From: Gammaproteobacteria bacterium
GTDB lineage: Bacteria; Pseudomonadota; Gammaproteobacteria; Chromatiales; Chromatiaceae
Length of the DNA stretch: 6,285 bases
Assembly: GCA_020630035.1 (NCBI GenBank)
Contig: JAHDCB010000097.1
Coordinates: 1 to 6,285, forward strand
Direction of reading: 5' to 3'
A model generated the notes under the pieces. That model had not been told where the DNA came from. It did not search any database and was given only the letters and a program-made list of their open reading frames with translations. The position numbers and the translations under genes are program-made. Below are positions 1 through 6,247 of the stretch, one piece after another. Within the stretch, counting starts at the first letter, position 1. Each line of letters starts with the position of its first letter.

Positions 1-15
1 TCGACTACGAAATCT

Positions 16-294
16 GTGACACCGGTTATCGCGAGCGACCATGAAGTGCCGCGACAAGAAGCACTAGCTATTACGCCACTTGAATCACACCCGTTTTACG
101 ATCCGTTAATGATCTCAATGCCTGATGATGAACATGCTGAACGCTGGATCACTATCGGTCAGGCCAGCCTCTGCAGAACCTTGCTGGTGGTGCATACTTA
201 CGTTGAGGTGGGAATAAACCGGGCCAGCGTGAGTCTCATTTCTGCCCGGCCTGCGACTAAACAGGAACGTCAGCAATACGAGGAAATGTTATGA
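16..294 (+). CDS. BrnT-family toxin-like protein, N-terminus aberrant
   Basis: The C-terminal two thirds read as a BrnT (DUF497) ribonuclease toxin. A DPL motif is followed by D-E-H-A-E-R-W-I-T-I-G-Q, a hydrophobic LLVVHTY strand, then LISARPATKQERQQYEE, the family's hallmark ending with its conserved Arg, Glu and Tyr. BrnT proteins are normally about 90 residues, and this GTG-started frame is 92. The first 35 residues fit badly: the usual WD..K..N..KHG segment is not recognisable, and about seven extra residues separate a weak H-E-V...Q-E-A match from DPL. The frame is open to the left edge, so the true start may lie outside. The stop overlaps the next start (ATGA), the usual toxin-antitoxin arrangement. 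I infer a decayed or divergent toxin, probably inactive because its antitoxin is also broken. Confidence 0.6.
   Translation: MTPVIASDHEVPRQEALAITPLESHPFYDPLMISMPDDEHAERWITIGQASLCRTLLVVHTYVEVGINRASVSLISARPATKQERQQYEEML
281..284 (+). promoter_or_regulatory. Ribosome binding site for the antitoxin remnant
   Basis: An AGGA core lies six bases upstream of the ATG at 291, inside the last codons of the toxin-like frame. With the ATGA overlap it indicates that toxin and antitoxin were translationally coupled, and it supports the ATG at 291 as the genuine start of the antitoxin remnant. Confidence 0.5.
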
Positions 295-435
295 AAAAGG
301 AATACGATTTTTCTCGCGGTAAGCGCGGCCAGTTTTTTCGCCCGAATGCCCGCTTTTATTTACCTGGCCAGTCACCAGCCGACACGCCGGAACAAGTGTG
401 CCCGGTCAATAGTGAATCAGCATTTTTTACGACAC

Positions 436-455
436 CCCGGCCCAGCGAAGCCGGG
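436..455 (+). repeat. Short GC-rich inverted repeat upstream of ychF
   Basis: CCCGGC (436-441) and GCCGGG (450-455) form a perfect 6-bp stem with an 8-base loop. No T-run follows on either strand: the T6 at 424-429 lies upstream on the + strand and would read as A6 on the other. It is therefore not a convincing intrinsic terminator. It could be a leader hairpin of the ychF transcript or part of the sequence that replaced the antitoxin 3' end. Confidence 0.35.
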
Positions 456-469
456 TTGACAACACACAT

Positions 470-473
470 GGGG
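470..473 (+). promoter_or_regulatory. Likely ribosome binding site of ychF
   Basis: A GGGG core lies six bases before the GTG at 480, the only purine-rich Shine-Dalgarno candidate there. It supports the GTG start, which gives the family's invariant N-terminus (M-G-F-x-C-x-I-V-G-L-P-N-V-G-K-S-T). The antitoxin remnant's stop codon falls just after it. Confidence 0.4.
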
Positions 474-479
474 TAGCTT

Positions 480-1571
480 GTGGGATTTGCCTGTGCGATT
501 GTTGGTTTGCCGAATGTCGGTAAGTCGACGCTGTTTAATGCCTTGACTAAGGCCACCATCGCGGCTGAGAATTATCCGTTTTGCACCATAGATCCGAATG
601 TCGGAGTGGTGCCGATTCCGGATCCGCGTCTGGATGCATTGGTTGATCTGGTGCAACCGCAGCATTGTATCCCGAACAGCATGCATTTTGTCGATATTGC
701 CGGGTTAGTTGCCGGTGCGGCCCAGGGTGAGGGGTTGGGCAATCAGTTTCTGGCACATATCCGTGAAGCGGATGCGATTGCTCAGGTGGTGCGTTGTTTC
801 AGTGACGATAATATCGTGCATGTGGCGGGCAAAGTGGATCCGCTGGCGGATATTGAGGTGATCAATACCGAACTGGCGCTGGCCGACCTGAATACGGTCG
901 ATAAGGCACTGGTGAAGGTGCGGAAACAGGCGAAGACAGGCGCGAAGGCACAACGGCAACAGGAGGCCTTGTTACAGCGTGTGCAGCAGCATCTGGATCA
1001 GGGGCTGCCAGCCCGCACGCTGCTACTAGATGATGCGGAACAAGCTCTGATCCAGTCGCTGCATCTGTTGACCTATAAGCGTATTTTGTATGTAGCGAAT
1101 GTAGATGAATCTGGCTTTGCGGATAACCCACATCTGGATGCAGTGCAGGCTCATGCTGATACCGAGGGTGCGCCAGTGATCCCGGTTTGTGCGGCGATAG
1201 AAGCAGAGTTGGCCTTGCTGGAAGATGACGAAAAACACGAATTTTTAGCTGATATGGGTCTGACTGAGCCTGGGTTGAATCGGCTGGTACGGGCAGGGCA
1301 TGAATTGCTGGGGTTGCAAAGCTATTTTACTGCCGGGCCAAAGGAGGTTCGTGCCTGGACTGTGCCGATTGGTGCGACTGCACCTGAGGCTGCTGGTGTG
1401 ATTCATACTGACTTTCAGCGTGGTTTTATTCGCGCAGAAGTGATTGCGTACGATGATTATGTCGCGCATCGTGGCGAGCAGGGTGCGAAGGAAGCTGGTC
1501 GGTTACGCCTGGAAGGTAAAGATTATTGTGTGCAGGATGGTGACGTTATTCATTTTCGTTTTAACGTCTGA
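480..1571 (+). CDS. ychF: Redox-regulated ribosome-binding ATPase YchF (Obg/OLA1 family)
   Basis: A complete 363-residue protein, the same length as Escherichia coli YchF. The P-loop G-L-P-N-V-G-K-S-T is at residues 9-17, the G3 motif D-I-A-G-L at 72-76, and N-V-D-E at 207-210 replaces the NKxD guanine-specificity motif, which is why the family prefers ATP. His114 lies in the conserved D-N-I-V-H-V-x-G-K-V-D-P stretch, a residue tied to hydrolysis in this family. A charged helical (coiled-coil) insert spans roughly 125-200, and a C-terminal TGS domain roughly 278-361 contains the typical DFQRGFIRAEV and EGKDYCVQDGD segments. YchF binds ribosomes in the cytosol and has been linked to oxidative-stress responses. 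The start is a GTG that reproduces the conserved N-terminus. In many gammaproteobacteria ychF follows pth; here it follows toxin-antitoxin remnants. It is the first gene of the likely operon, six bases before queG. Confidence 0.96.
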   Translation: MGFACAIVGLPNVGKSTLFNALTKATIAAENYPFCTIDPNVGVVPIPDPRLDALVDLVQPQHCIPNSMHFVDIAGLVAGAAQGEGLGNQFLAHIREADAIAQVVRCFSDDNIVHVAGKVDPLADIEVINTELALADLNTVDKALVKVRKQAKTGAKAQRQQEALLQRVQQHLDQGLPARTLLLDDAEQALIQSLHLLTYKRILYVANVDESGFADNPHLDAVQAHADTEGAPVIPVCAAIEAELALLEDDEKHEFLADMGLTEPGLNRLVRAGHELLGLQSYFTAGPKEVRAWTVPIGATAPEAAGVIHTDFQRGFIRAEVIAYDDYVAHRGEQGAKEAGRLRLEGKDYCVQDGDVIHFRFNV

Positions 1572-1577
1572 GCCAGT

Positions 1578-2630
1578 ATGACCTCAGACTTGCGGGCATT
1601 GGCGCGCCAGATCAAGGATTGGGGACAGGCACTGGGGTTTCAGCAGGTCGGTATTACGGATATCGGCCTGGATATGGCAGAGGCACATCTGCAGCGTTGG
1701 CTGGATCAGGGCTATCATGGCGAGATGGCCTGGATGGCGCGCCATGGCAGCAAGCGCACCCGGCCAGCCGAACTGGTGCCTGGCACCGAGCGGGTGATCA
1801 GTGTGCGCATGAACTATCTGCCGGATGAGCCGGACCCGAGCGCTATTCTGGACGATCCGGCACAGGCATTCGTCTCCCGTTATGCACTGGGCCGTGATTA
1901 TCACAAGGTGATGCGCAGGCGTCTGCAACAACTGGCAGATCGTATTACTGCAGCGGTGGGTTCGTTTGGCTATCGCGCCTTTGTCGATTCTGCACCGGTG
2001 ATGGAAAAGGCGCTGGCGGCGAAGGCTGGCCTCGGCTGGATCGGTAAACATACCAATCTACTGAACCGGACGGCAGGTTCCTGGTTTTTTCTCGGCGAAC
2101 TCTATACTGATCTGCCTCTGCCGCTAGATACACCGGTCACAGACCATTGTGGCCAGTGTACCGCTTGCCTGGATATTTGCCCGACCAGGGCGATTATCGC
2201 GCCCTATCAACTGGATGCCCGTCGTTGTATCTCGTATCTCACCATTGAGCTGGCCGGTACCATCCCGGTATCTTTACGCCCGCTAATCGGCAATCGTATC
2301 TACGGTTGTGATGATTGCCAGCAATGTTGCCCCTGGAATCGGTTTGCGCACATCACTGATGAACCTGATTTTTCCCCCCGGCATGGACTGAACAGCAGCA
2401 CCTTGTTAGCCCTGTTTACCTGGACTGAAGACGAGTTTTTGCGCAAGACTGAAGGTTCTGCAATCCGCCGCATCGGCTATGAACGCTGGTTGCGTAACAT
2501 TGCCGTGGCACTGGGTAATGCGCCACCGAACCCGGTCATTTATCAGGCACTGGCGCAGCGTCTGCCGGGTAGTTCTGACCTGGTGGTGGAACATGTCCGC
2601 TGGGCAATACAGTATCATCCACCTGCCTGA
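1578..2630 (+). CDS. queG: Epoxyqueuosine reductase QueG
   Basis: A 350-residue cobalamin-dependent iron-sulfur enzyme that reduces epoxyqueuosine to queuosine at the wobble position of GUN-anticodon tRNAs, the final step of the pathway, in the cytosol. The N-terminal region (about 1-180) holds the family signatures RYALGRDYHKVMRRRL (101-116), FVDSAPVMEK (135-144) and GLGWIGKHTN (151-160), which help build the cobalamin pocket. The ferredoxin-like part carries CxxCxxCxxxCP (Cys191, 194, 197, 201), Cys217, and CxxCxxCCPWN (Cys244, 247, 250, 251), enough for two 4Fe-4S clusters. A C-terminal helical region (about 265-350) contains the conserved GSAIRRIGYERWLRNIAVALGN. E. coli QueG is slightly longer at 379, and no domain appears lost. 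The ATG lies six bases after ychF with no clear Shine-Dalgarno, so translation probably depends on coupling. The other queuosine genes are not in the window. Confidence 0.96.
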   Translation: MTSDLRALARQIKDWGQALGFQQVGITDIGLDMAEAHLQRWLDQGYHGEMAWMARHGSKRTRPAELVPGTERVISVRMNYLPDEPDPSAILDDPAQAFVSRYALGRDYHKVMRRRLQQLADRITAAVGSFGYRAFVDSAPVMEKALAAKAGLGWIGKHTNLLNRTAGSWFFLGELYTDLPLPLDTPVTDHCGQCTACLDICPTRAIIAPYQLDARRCISYLTIELAGTIPVSLRPLIGNRIYGCDDCQQCCPWNRFAHITDEPDFSPRHGLNSSTLLALFTWTEDEFLRKTEGSAIRRIGYERWLRNIAVALGNAPPNPVIYQALAQRLPGSSDLVVEHVRWAIQYHPPA

Positions 2631-2646
2631 GTTGAAGTGACAACCT

Positions 2647-4446
2647 ATGCCTGATACCCTGCCACCACGTGTATCGCATGCAGACGTCCTGCCGGATCAG
2701 GCGCAAGGTATGCAGTTGGTCGGACAATCCGGTAATGGTGGGATTGCCCTGGGTCAGGGTGTGCTGGCCGATCAGATAACGGCATTGAGCGCAGTGCCGG
2801 ATCGGCAGATCACGGACATACAGGCCGAAAGTGATCGTTTGCTGCAGGCGGTCCGTCAGGCGGTGGACGTGCTACGGGCACAACAGGCGGCAACGGATCT
2901 GTCCGGCATCGAACAAGCCTTGTCAGAGGCGATGGTGCTGATGCTGGAGGATGACACGCTGCAAGCGCAGATTCTGGCAGGAATCCGCCAGGGCCAGTGG
3001 GCGCCAGCCGCCCTGCGGGATGCTATCGAAGCCCAGGCGCAGGCCTTCAGCCGGATGTCGGATCACTATCTGCGTGAACGGGCAACGGATGTCCGTGAGC
3101 TGGGGCAACGTATCCTCAAATATCTGCAACCTGACGCGATTTATCCCATCATCTACCCGGATCAGACCATCCTGATCGGTATGGATCTGAGTGCGTTGCA
3201 ACTGGCTGAAGTCCCGAGAGGTCAGCTGGCCGGTATCATTTCCGCTAGCGGTACGGCGACATCGCATGTCGCGATATTGGCACGTGCCCTGGGAGTTCCG
3301 GCGGTGATGGGTGTGGCGGATATCACTGGATTACAGGGTCGTACCCTGATTCTTGATGGCTATCAGGGCCTGGTATGCGTTGAACCGACAGCAGCCATAC
3401 GTGCAGAATATCAGCACGCAGCAGCACAGGCGCAAGTCTGGCACACTACTCTGGAGACTGTCCGGGGACAGCCGGCACAGACAGATGATGGCGTGCCGGT
3501 CGAACTGCATCTGAATATTGATCTGGATAATGCACAGTATGGGGCGCAGCACACAGAAGCAATGGGTGTTGGTCTATATCGCACTGAGTGGCCCTTCATG
3601 GTGCGGGACAGTTTTCCCTCTGAAGAAGAACAACTGGCTTGTTACCAGCAGGTATTGACGACGTTTGCACCTCGCCCGGTTACCATGCGTACCCTGGATA
3701 TCGGCGGCGACAAGCCATTGCCTTATTTCCCGTTGCCGGCACAGAATCCATTTCTGGGCTGGCGCGGTGTGCGTATCTTGCTACAACACCCTGCGATCTT
3801 CAGAACCCAGTTACGTGCCATGTTGCGGGCTGATATCGGCCAGCATAACCTGCGTATTATGTTGCCGATGGTCACTCAGACCAGTGAAGTTGTGGAGCTG
3901 AAACAACACTTGCACCGTATCTGTGCCGAGCTGTGTACAGAGGGCTATGCGGTCACCTGTCCGCCTGTCGGTGTGATGATTGAAGTGCCGGCAGCGATGT
4001 ATCAGATCGATCACCTGGCGCAACAGGTTGACTTTTTCTCTATTGGTACCAACGATCTGGCACAATACCTGCTGGCCGTTGATCGTGACAACCCACAGGT
4101 TGCCGGGTTGTATGACGATCTGCATCCGGCAGTGTTGCAGGCACTGCAACACATCGTTATAGCTGTCCACAGCCAGGGTAAACCAGTCAGTATTTGTGGT
4201 GAGATAGCAGGCAACCTGCTTGCTGTACCGCTGCTGATCGGGCTGGGTGCGGACAGTCTCAGTATGAGCGCAGACAGTTTATTATCAGTCAAATACCTGT
4301 TGCGTCATACTCGACAGACTGAAGCACAAGACTTACTGCAACAAGCAATGATGCAACCTGACGCTGCGCAGGTGCGCTGCCTGATGCAGCAAACTTTACA
4401 ATCATATGGTCTCGGAGACCGGGACTGGAGCCAACCGCAACCATGA
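2647..4446 (+). CDS. ptsP: PEP-protein phosphotransferase, PtsP (EI-Ntr)-like, lacking GAF domain
   Basis: A 599-residue enzyme I homologue that should autophosphorylate from PEP and pass the phosphate to an HPr/NPr-type carrier. A short leader (1-22) is followed by the N-terminal PEP-utiliser and carrier-binding helical region (about 23-165). The phosphohistidine domain has active-site His207 in SGTATSHVAILARALG. The C-terminal TIM barrel holds GLYRTEW (309-315), DIGGDKPLPYF (351-361), NPFLGWRGVR (367-376), VMIEVPA (443-449), SIGTNDLAQY (465-474) and the catalytic Cys517 in SICGEIAGN, so every catalytic motif is present. NPFLGWRG-(I/V)-R and AVDRDN..VAGLYD.LHP favour PtsP over sugar-PTS PtsI. 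PtsP normally has about 750 residues with an N-terminal GAF sensor; here it is absent and no GAF sequence lies upstream. A second ATG at 2710 (residue 22), with AAGG just before it, is a possible alternative start. It sits 16 bases after queG and overlaps rodZ by four. NPr and EIIA-Ntr genes are not in the window. PtsI is the less likely alternative name. Confidence 0.88.
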   Translation: MPDTLPPRVSHADVLPDQAQGMQLVGQSGNGGIALGQGVLADQITALSAVPDRQITDIQAESDRLLQAVRQAVDVLRAQQAATDLSGIEQALSEAMVLMLEDDTLQAQILAGIRQGQWAPAALRDAIEAQAQAFSRMSDHYLRERATDVRELGQRILKYLQPDAIYPIIYPDQTILIGMDLSALQLAEVPRGQLAGIISASGTATSHVAILARALGVPAVMGVADITGLQGRTLILDGYQGLVCVEPTAAIRAEYQHAAAQAQVWHTTLETVRGQPAQTDDGVPVELHLNIDLDNAQYGAQHTEAMGVGLYRTEWPFMVRDSFPSEEEQLACYQQVLTTFAPRPVTMRTLDIGGDKPLPYFPLPAQNPFLGWRGVRILLQHPAIFRTQLRAMLRADIGQHNLRIMLPMVTQTSEVVELKQHLHRICAELCTEGYAVTCPPVGVMIEVPAAMYQIDHLAQQVDFFSIGTNDLAQYLLAVDRDNPQVAGLYDDLHPAVLQALQHIVIAVHSQGKPVSICGEIAGNLLAVPLLIGLGADSLSMSADSLLSVKYLLRHTRQTEAQDLLQQAMMQPDAAQVRCLMQQTLQSYGLGDRDWSQPQP

Positions 4447-5375
4447 ACGAACCGGAAACGAGCACAGAGGCCAGAATACCGCAGACCGGTGTCGGCGGTC
4501 GCCTGCGTCAGGCGCGTATTGCACAGAACATAGAGCTCGCCACTGTTGCAGAAAACCTGCATATGACAGTTGCAGTGGTTACAGCACTGGAGCAGGATGA
4601 TTATGCCAGGCTGCCAACCCGAGTGTTCGTGCGTGGCTATATTCGTAACTATGCGCGTTTAGTGAATGAGCCGGTAGACGATATTCTGGCGGAATTTGAT
4701 CAGGCCTGGCCGTTGGCAGAACAACCGATGCAGATTCAGTTGCCACCGCGTTTGGCAGCGGATACTCACCCGAAACATCGTTGGCGTCAGATTGTGACCT
4801 GGCTCATTCTGCTGTTGGGTACGCTATTGTTTCTGTTGTGGTGGCAAGGCTATCTTAGTCAGGTCTGGCAACAGCGTATCCAGTTGTCGGCAATGGTGAG
4901 TCAGGAGCTGGGCACTCGGGTACCGCCGATACCTGTGTCAGCCGATGAACAGCAACCCGTCAACCAGGCATCGATGCCGGTAGCACCTGACCACCAGCTT
5001 GCGTCACTACCAGAACCAGATAGTATGCCGGAAGAGACCGTGAGTACATCAGTGACTCCGCCTGAGCCAGAGCCGAAAACCGCAATGACCACCGCAGAAC
5101 CGACCACTGAAGACGAGGCGCCTGTTGTTGAGGCGCCAGTGATCATGGTTCGCTTTAATCAGGTTTCCTGGGTCAATATTCGTGATCACAGCGGTGCCTA
5201 TCAGTTGACTGGCCGCATGGCGGCAGGAGAGCAGCATCAGCTTGGCGGAGAAGCACCTTATCAACTCGTGATTGGTAATGCGCCGGCGGTAGCAATCAGT
5301 ATTGACGGACAGCCTTATGACATGAGCCCGCATATCCGTAGCGACGTAGCGCGTTTTACCTTAACAATACCCTAA
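4443..5375 (+). CDS. rodZ: Cytoskeleton protein RodZ
   Basis: A 310-residue bitopic inner-membrane protein that links the MreB cytoskeleton to the cell-wall elongation machinery. The cytoplasmic helix-turn-helix domain (about 17-85) has the hallmark VFVRGYIRNYARLV. Phe62 and Tyr66 correspond to the MreB-contacting aromatic pair (Phe60 and Tyr64) of E. coli RodZ. A basic KHRWR (111-115) precedes a single membrane segment at about 116-135, giving N-in topology. A periplasmic linker rich in Pro, Glu and Thr (about 155-232) leads to a C-terminal beta domain (DUF4115, about 234-310) with VSWVNIRDHSG and the usual ending VARFTL. E. coli RodZ has 337 residues; the difference is mostly linker. The start ATG overlaps the ptsP stop (ATGA), with GGAG 12 bases upstream, so coupling is likely. 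rodZ commonly sits between pilF/pilW and ispG in gammaproteobacteria; neither is here. Confidence 0.93.
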   Translation: MNEPETSTEARIPQTGVGGRLRQARIAQNIELATVAENLHMTVAVVTALEQDDYARLPTRVFVRGYIRNYARLVNEPVDDILAEFDQAWPLAEQPMQIQLPPRLAADTHPKHRWRQIVTWLILLLGTLLFLLWWQGYLSQVWQQRIQLSAMVSQELGTRVPPIPVSADEQQPVNQASMPVAPDHQLASLPEPDSMPEETVSTSVTPPEPEPKTAMTTAEPTTEDEAPVVEAPVIMVRFNQVSWVNIRDHSGAYQLTGRMAAGEQHQLGGEAPYQLVIGNAPAVAISIDGQPYDMSPHIRSDVARFTLTIP

Positions 5376-5390
5376 GGTACCAGTGTAACA

Positions 5391-6179
5391 ATGGTGACAT
5401 TGCAATATCAGACCTATGGTAGTCCCGGGAAGTCGGCTGTTGTGCTGTTACATGGTCTGCTGGGTTCTTCTACCAACTGGAGCAGTATCGGGCGCCAGTT
5501 AGCGGCAAGCTATTATGTGCTGGTGCCGGATTTACGTAATCATGGTAATTCACCACACATTGATGGTATGACCTATACCGAGATGACCGAGGATCTGTTG
5601 GGCCTGTTGGAACAAGAACGTATCACTCAGGCAACGCTGGTCGGACACAGTATGGGGGGTAAACTGGCGATGCGTTTTGCGCTGCTTGCACCGCATCGGG
5701 TCCGGGCTCTTGGTATTGTTGACGTCTGTCCGGTGACCTACCAGCATACGTTCGACCATTATTTTGATTTGTTCGCGAGTATTGACCTGACTCGTGTTCG
5801 CTGCCGCGATGATGCCCAGCAACAGATGGTTGCTGCAGGGGTTGAGGAAGTGATGCAGTTTTTTCTGCTGCAGAATCTGCGCAAAACGACAACCGGCTGG
5901 GCCTGGCGAATTAATCTGGCGGCACTGAAGTCCGGATTACCGGATATCACCGGTTTCGATGCGCCGCTTGGTTATCGTTACGACGGTAAAACCTGGGTAA
6001 TTTATGGTGCTGAGTCTGACTATGTGCTGCCGGAATATGGTGCAACACTCAGTGCGTATTTTCCGCACGTTGTGCAGCAGCCGATTGCAGGAGCCGGGCA
6101 TTGGGTACATGTTGATCAGCCACAGCAGTTTATGCAGACCTTACAAAGTTTTCTGCAGGCAGGGTGTGATTCAAACTGA
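5391..6179 (+). CDS. Alpha/beta hydrolase, YbfF-like esterase
   Basis: A 262-residue cytosolic alpha/beta-hydrolase close in layout to E. coli YbfF (254 residues) and eukaryotic ABHD11. The oxyanion-hole motif HGLLGSSTNW spans 21-30, followed by the typical PDLRNHGNSPH (46-56). The nucleophile elbow G-H-S-M-G-G places Ser87, the catalytic His237 lies in AGAGHWVHVDQP, and the acid is either Asp111 (in IVDVCP, after the elbow sheet) or Asp210 (in YGAESDYV). A helical cap covers about 115-185. There is no signal peptide or membrane segment. Family members hydrolyse short acyl esters or acyl-CoA and palmitoyl-CoA thioesters in vitro; the natural substrate is generally unclear and cannot be read here. 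The ATG is 15 bases after rodZ. An AAGG at 5374-5377, overlapping the rodZ stop, is the only Shine-Dalgarno candidate, at long spacing. It is the last gene of the block. Confidence 0.92.
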   Translation: MVTLQYQTYGSPGKSAVVLLHGLLGSSTNWSSIGRQLAASYYVLVPDLRNHGNSPHIDGMTYTEMTEDLLGLLEQERITQATLVGHSMGGKLAMRFALLAPHRVRALGIVDVCPVTYQHTFDHYFDLFASIDLTRVRCRDDAQQQMVAAGVEEVMQFFLLQNLRKTTTGWAWRINLAALKSGLPDITGFDAPLGYRYDGKTWVIYGAESDYVLPEYGATLSAYFPHVVQQPIAGAGHWVHVDQPQQFMQTLQSFLQAGCDSN

Positions 6180-6199
6180 TGTGGTGATTTGCTACCACA
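6180..6199 (+). terminator. Weak hairpin after the last gene of the block
   Basis: TGTGGT (6180-6185) and ACCACA (6194-6199) form a 6-bp stem with an 8-base loop, starting directly after the hydrolase stop codon. The stem is short and only a few Ts follow (TTT at 6202-6204), so it is at best a weak or Rho-assisted terminator. Its position at the end of the gene block is the main argument. Confidence 0.3.
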
Positions 6200-6202
6200 G
6201 GT

Positions 6203-6247
6203 TTCTGGCAAGCGTTATTCTGATCTGCTTTCCGAGGGTCGCCAGAA
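6203..6247 (+). repeat. Spaced inverted repeat in the intergenic region
   Basis: TTCTGGC (6203-6209) is the exact reverse complement of GCCAGAA (6241-6247), separated by 31 bases. A competing arm, ATTCTG at 6217-6222 with CAGAAT at 6243-6248, overlaps the same right arm, so two mutually exclusive foldings are possible. It may be part of the repeat-like sequence that continues to the right edge. Seven-base arms can occur by chance. Confidence 0.3.

Larger units (their letters stand above)
291..476 (+). pseudogene. Truncated BrnT-partner (BrnA-like) antitoxin remnant
   Basis: The first 25 codons (M-K-K-E-Y-D-F-S-R-G-K-R-G ... R-P-N-A-R-F-Y-L-P, to about 365) match the start of small antitoxins commonly encoded next to BrnT. 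In those proteins this segment leads into a ribbon-helix-helix-like DNA-binding domain of about 40 further residues. Here the similarity stops abruptly. The remaining 36 codons are Pro/Ser/Thr rich, have no helical or RHH character, and end at a TAG at 474-476, four bases before the ychF start. No other frame of 366-479 restores the missing domain, so a deletion or replacement rather than a simple frameshift is likely. Without that domain it should neither bind DNA nor neutralise a toxin. The ATGA overlap with the preceding frame supports their original pairing. The family call is from recall. Confidence 0.5.
480..6179 (+). other. Probable five-gene transcription unit ychF-queG-ptsP-rodZ-hydrolase
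   Basis: All five genes run in one direction with junctions of 6, 16, -4 (ATGA) and 15 bases. No stretch between them is large enough for a terminator or an independent promoter. The absence of good Shine-Dalgarno sites before queG and the hydrolase also fits coupled translation. The unit ends at a small hairpin at 6180-6199. This is inferred from spacing alone, and internal promoters inside coding regions cannot be excluded. Confidence 0.65.

Noticed and set aside
436..455. The CCCGGC/GCCGGG hairpin as an intrinsic terminator of the toxin-antitoxin remnant
   Set aside because: There is no T-run after the stem in either direction, so it is kept only as an inverted repeat.
456..484. TTGACA at 456-461 as a -35 box for ychF
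   Set aside because: At 16-18 bases spacing the -10 position would be TTGTGG, TGTGGG or GTGGGA, already inside the ychF start, and none resembles TATAAT.
356..686. Minus-strand frames opposite the ychF start, reading V-A-L-V-K-A-L-N-S-V-D-L-P
   Set aside because: This is the antisense of the ychF P-loop region; a strong conserved gene occupies the opposite strand and the frames have no independent initiation signal.
1584..2051. A 155-codon minus-strand frame opposite queG
   Set aside because: It has Cys/His/Arg-rich composition typical of an antisense shadow, no recognisable family, and overlaps a well-supported gene completely.
2923..4292. Several minus-strand frames of 73-119 codons opposite ptsP
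   Set aside because: They lie wholly within a gene whose catalytic motifs are intact throughout; none shows a domain or a plausible ribosome binding site.
2647..4446. Calling the enzyme I homologue PtsI of the sugar PTS on the basis of its lack of a GAF domain
   Set aside because: The motifs around 367-376 and 478-494 (NPFLGWRGVR, VDRDNPQVAGLYDDLHP) are closer to PtsP, and no ptsH or crr lies beside it. Kept as an alternative only.
4901..5146. A Ser/Gly-rich minus-strand frame opposite the RodZ linker
   Set aside because: It is the complement of the Pro/Glu/Thr-rich linker codons, a common composition artefact.
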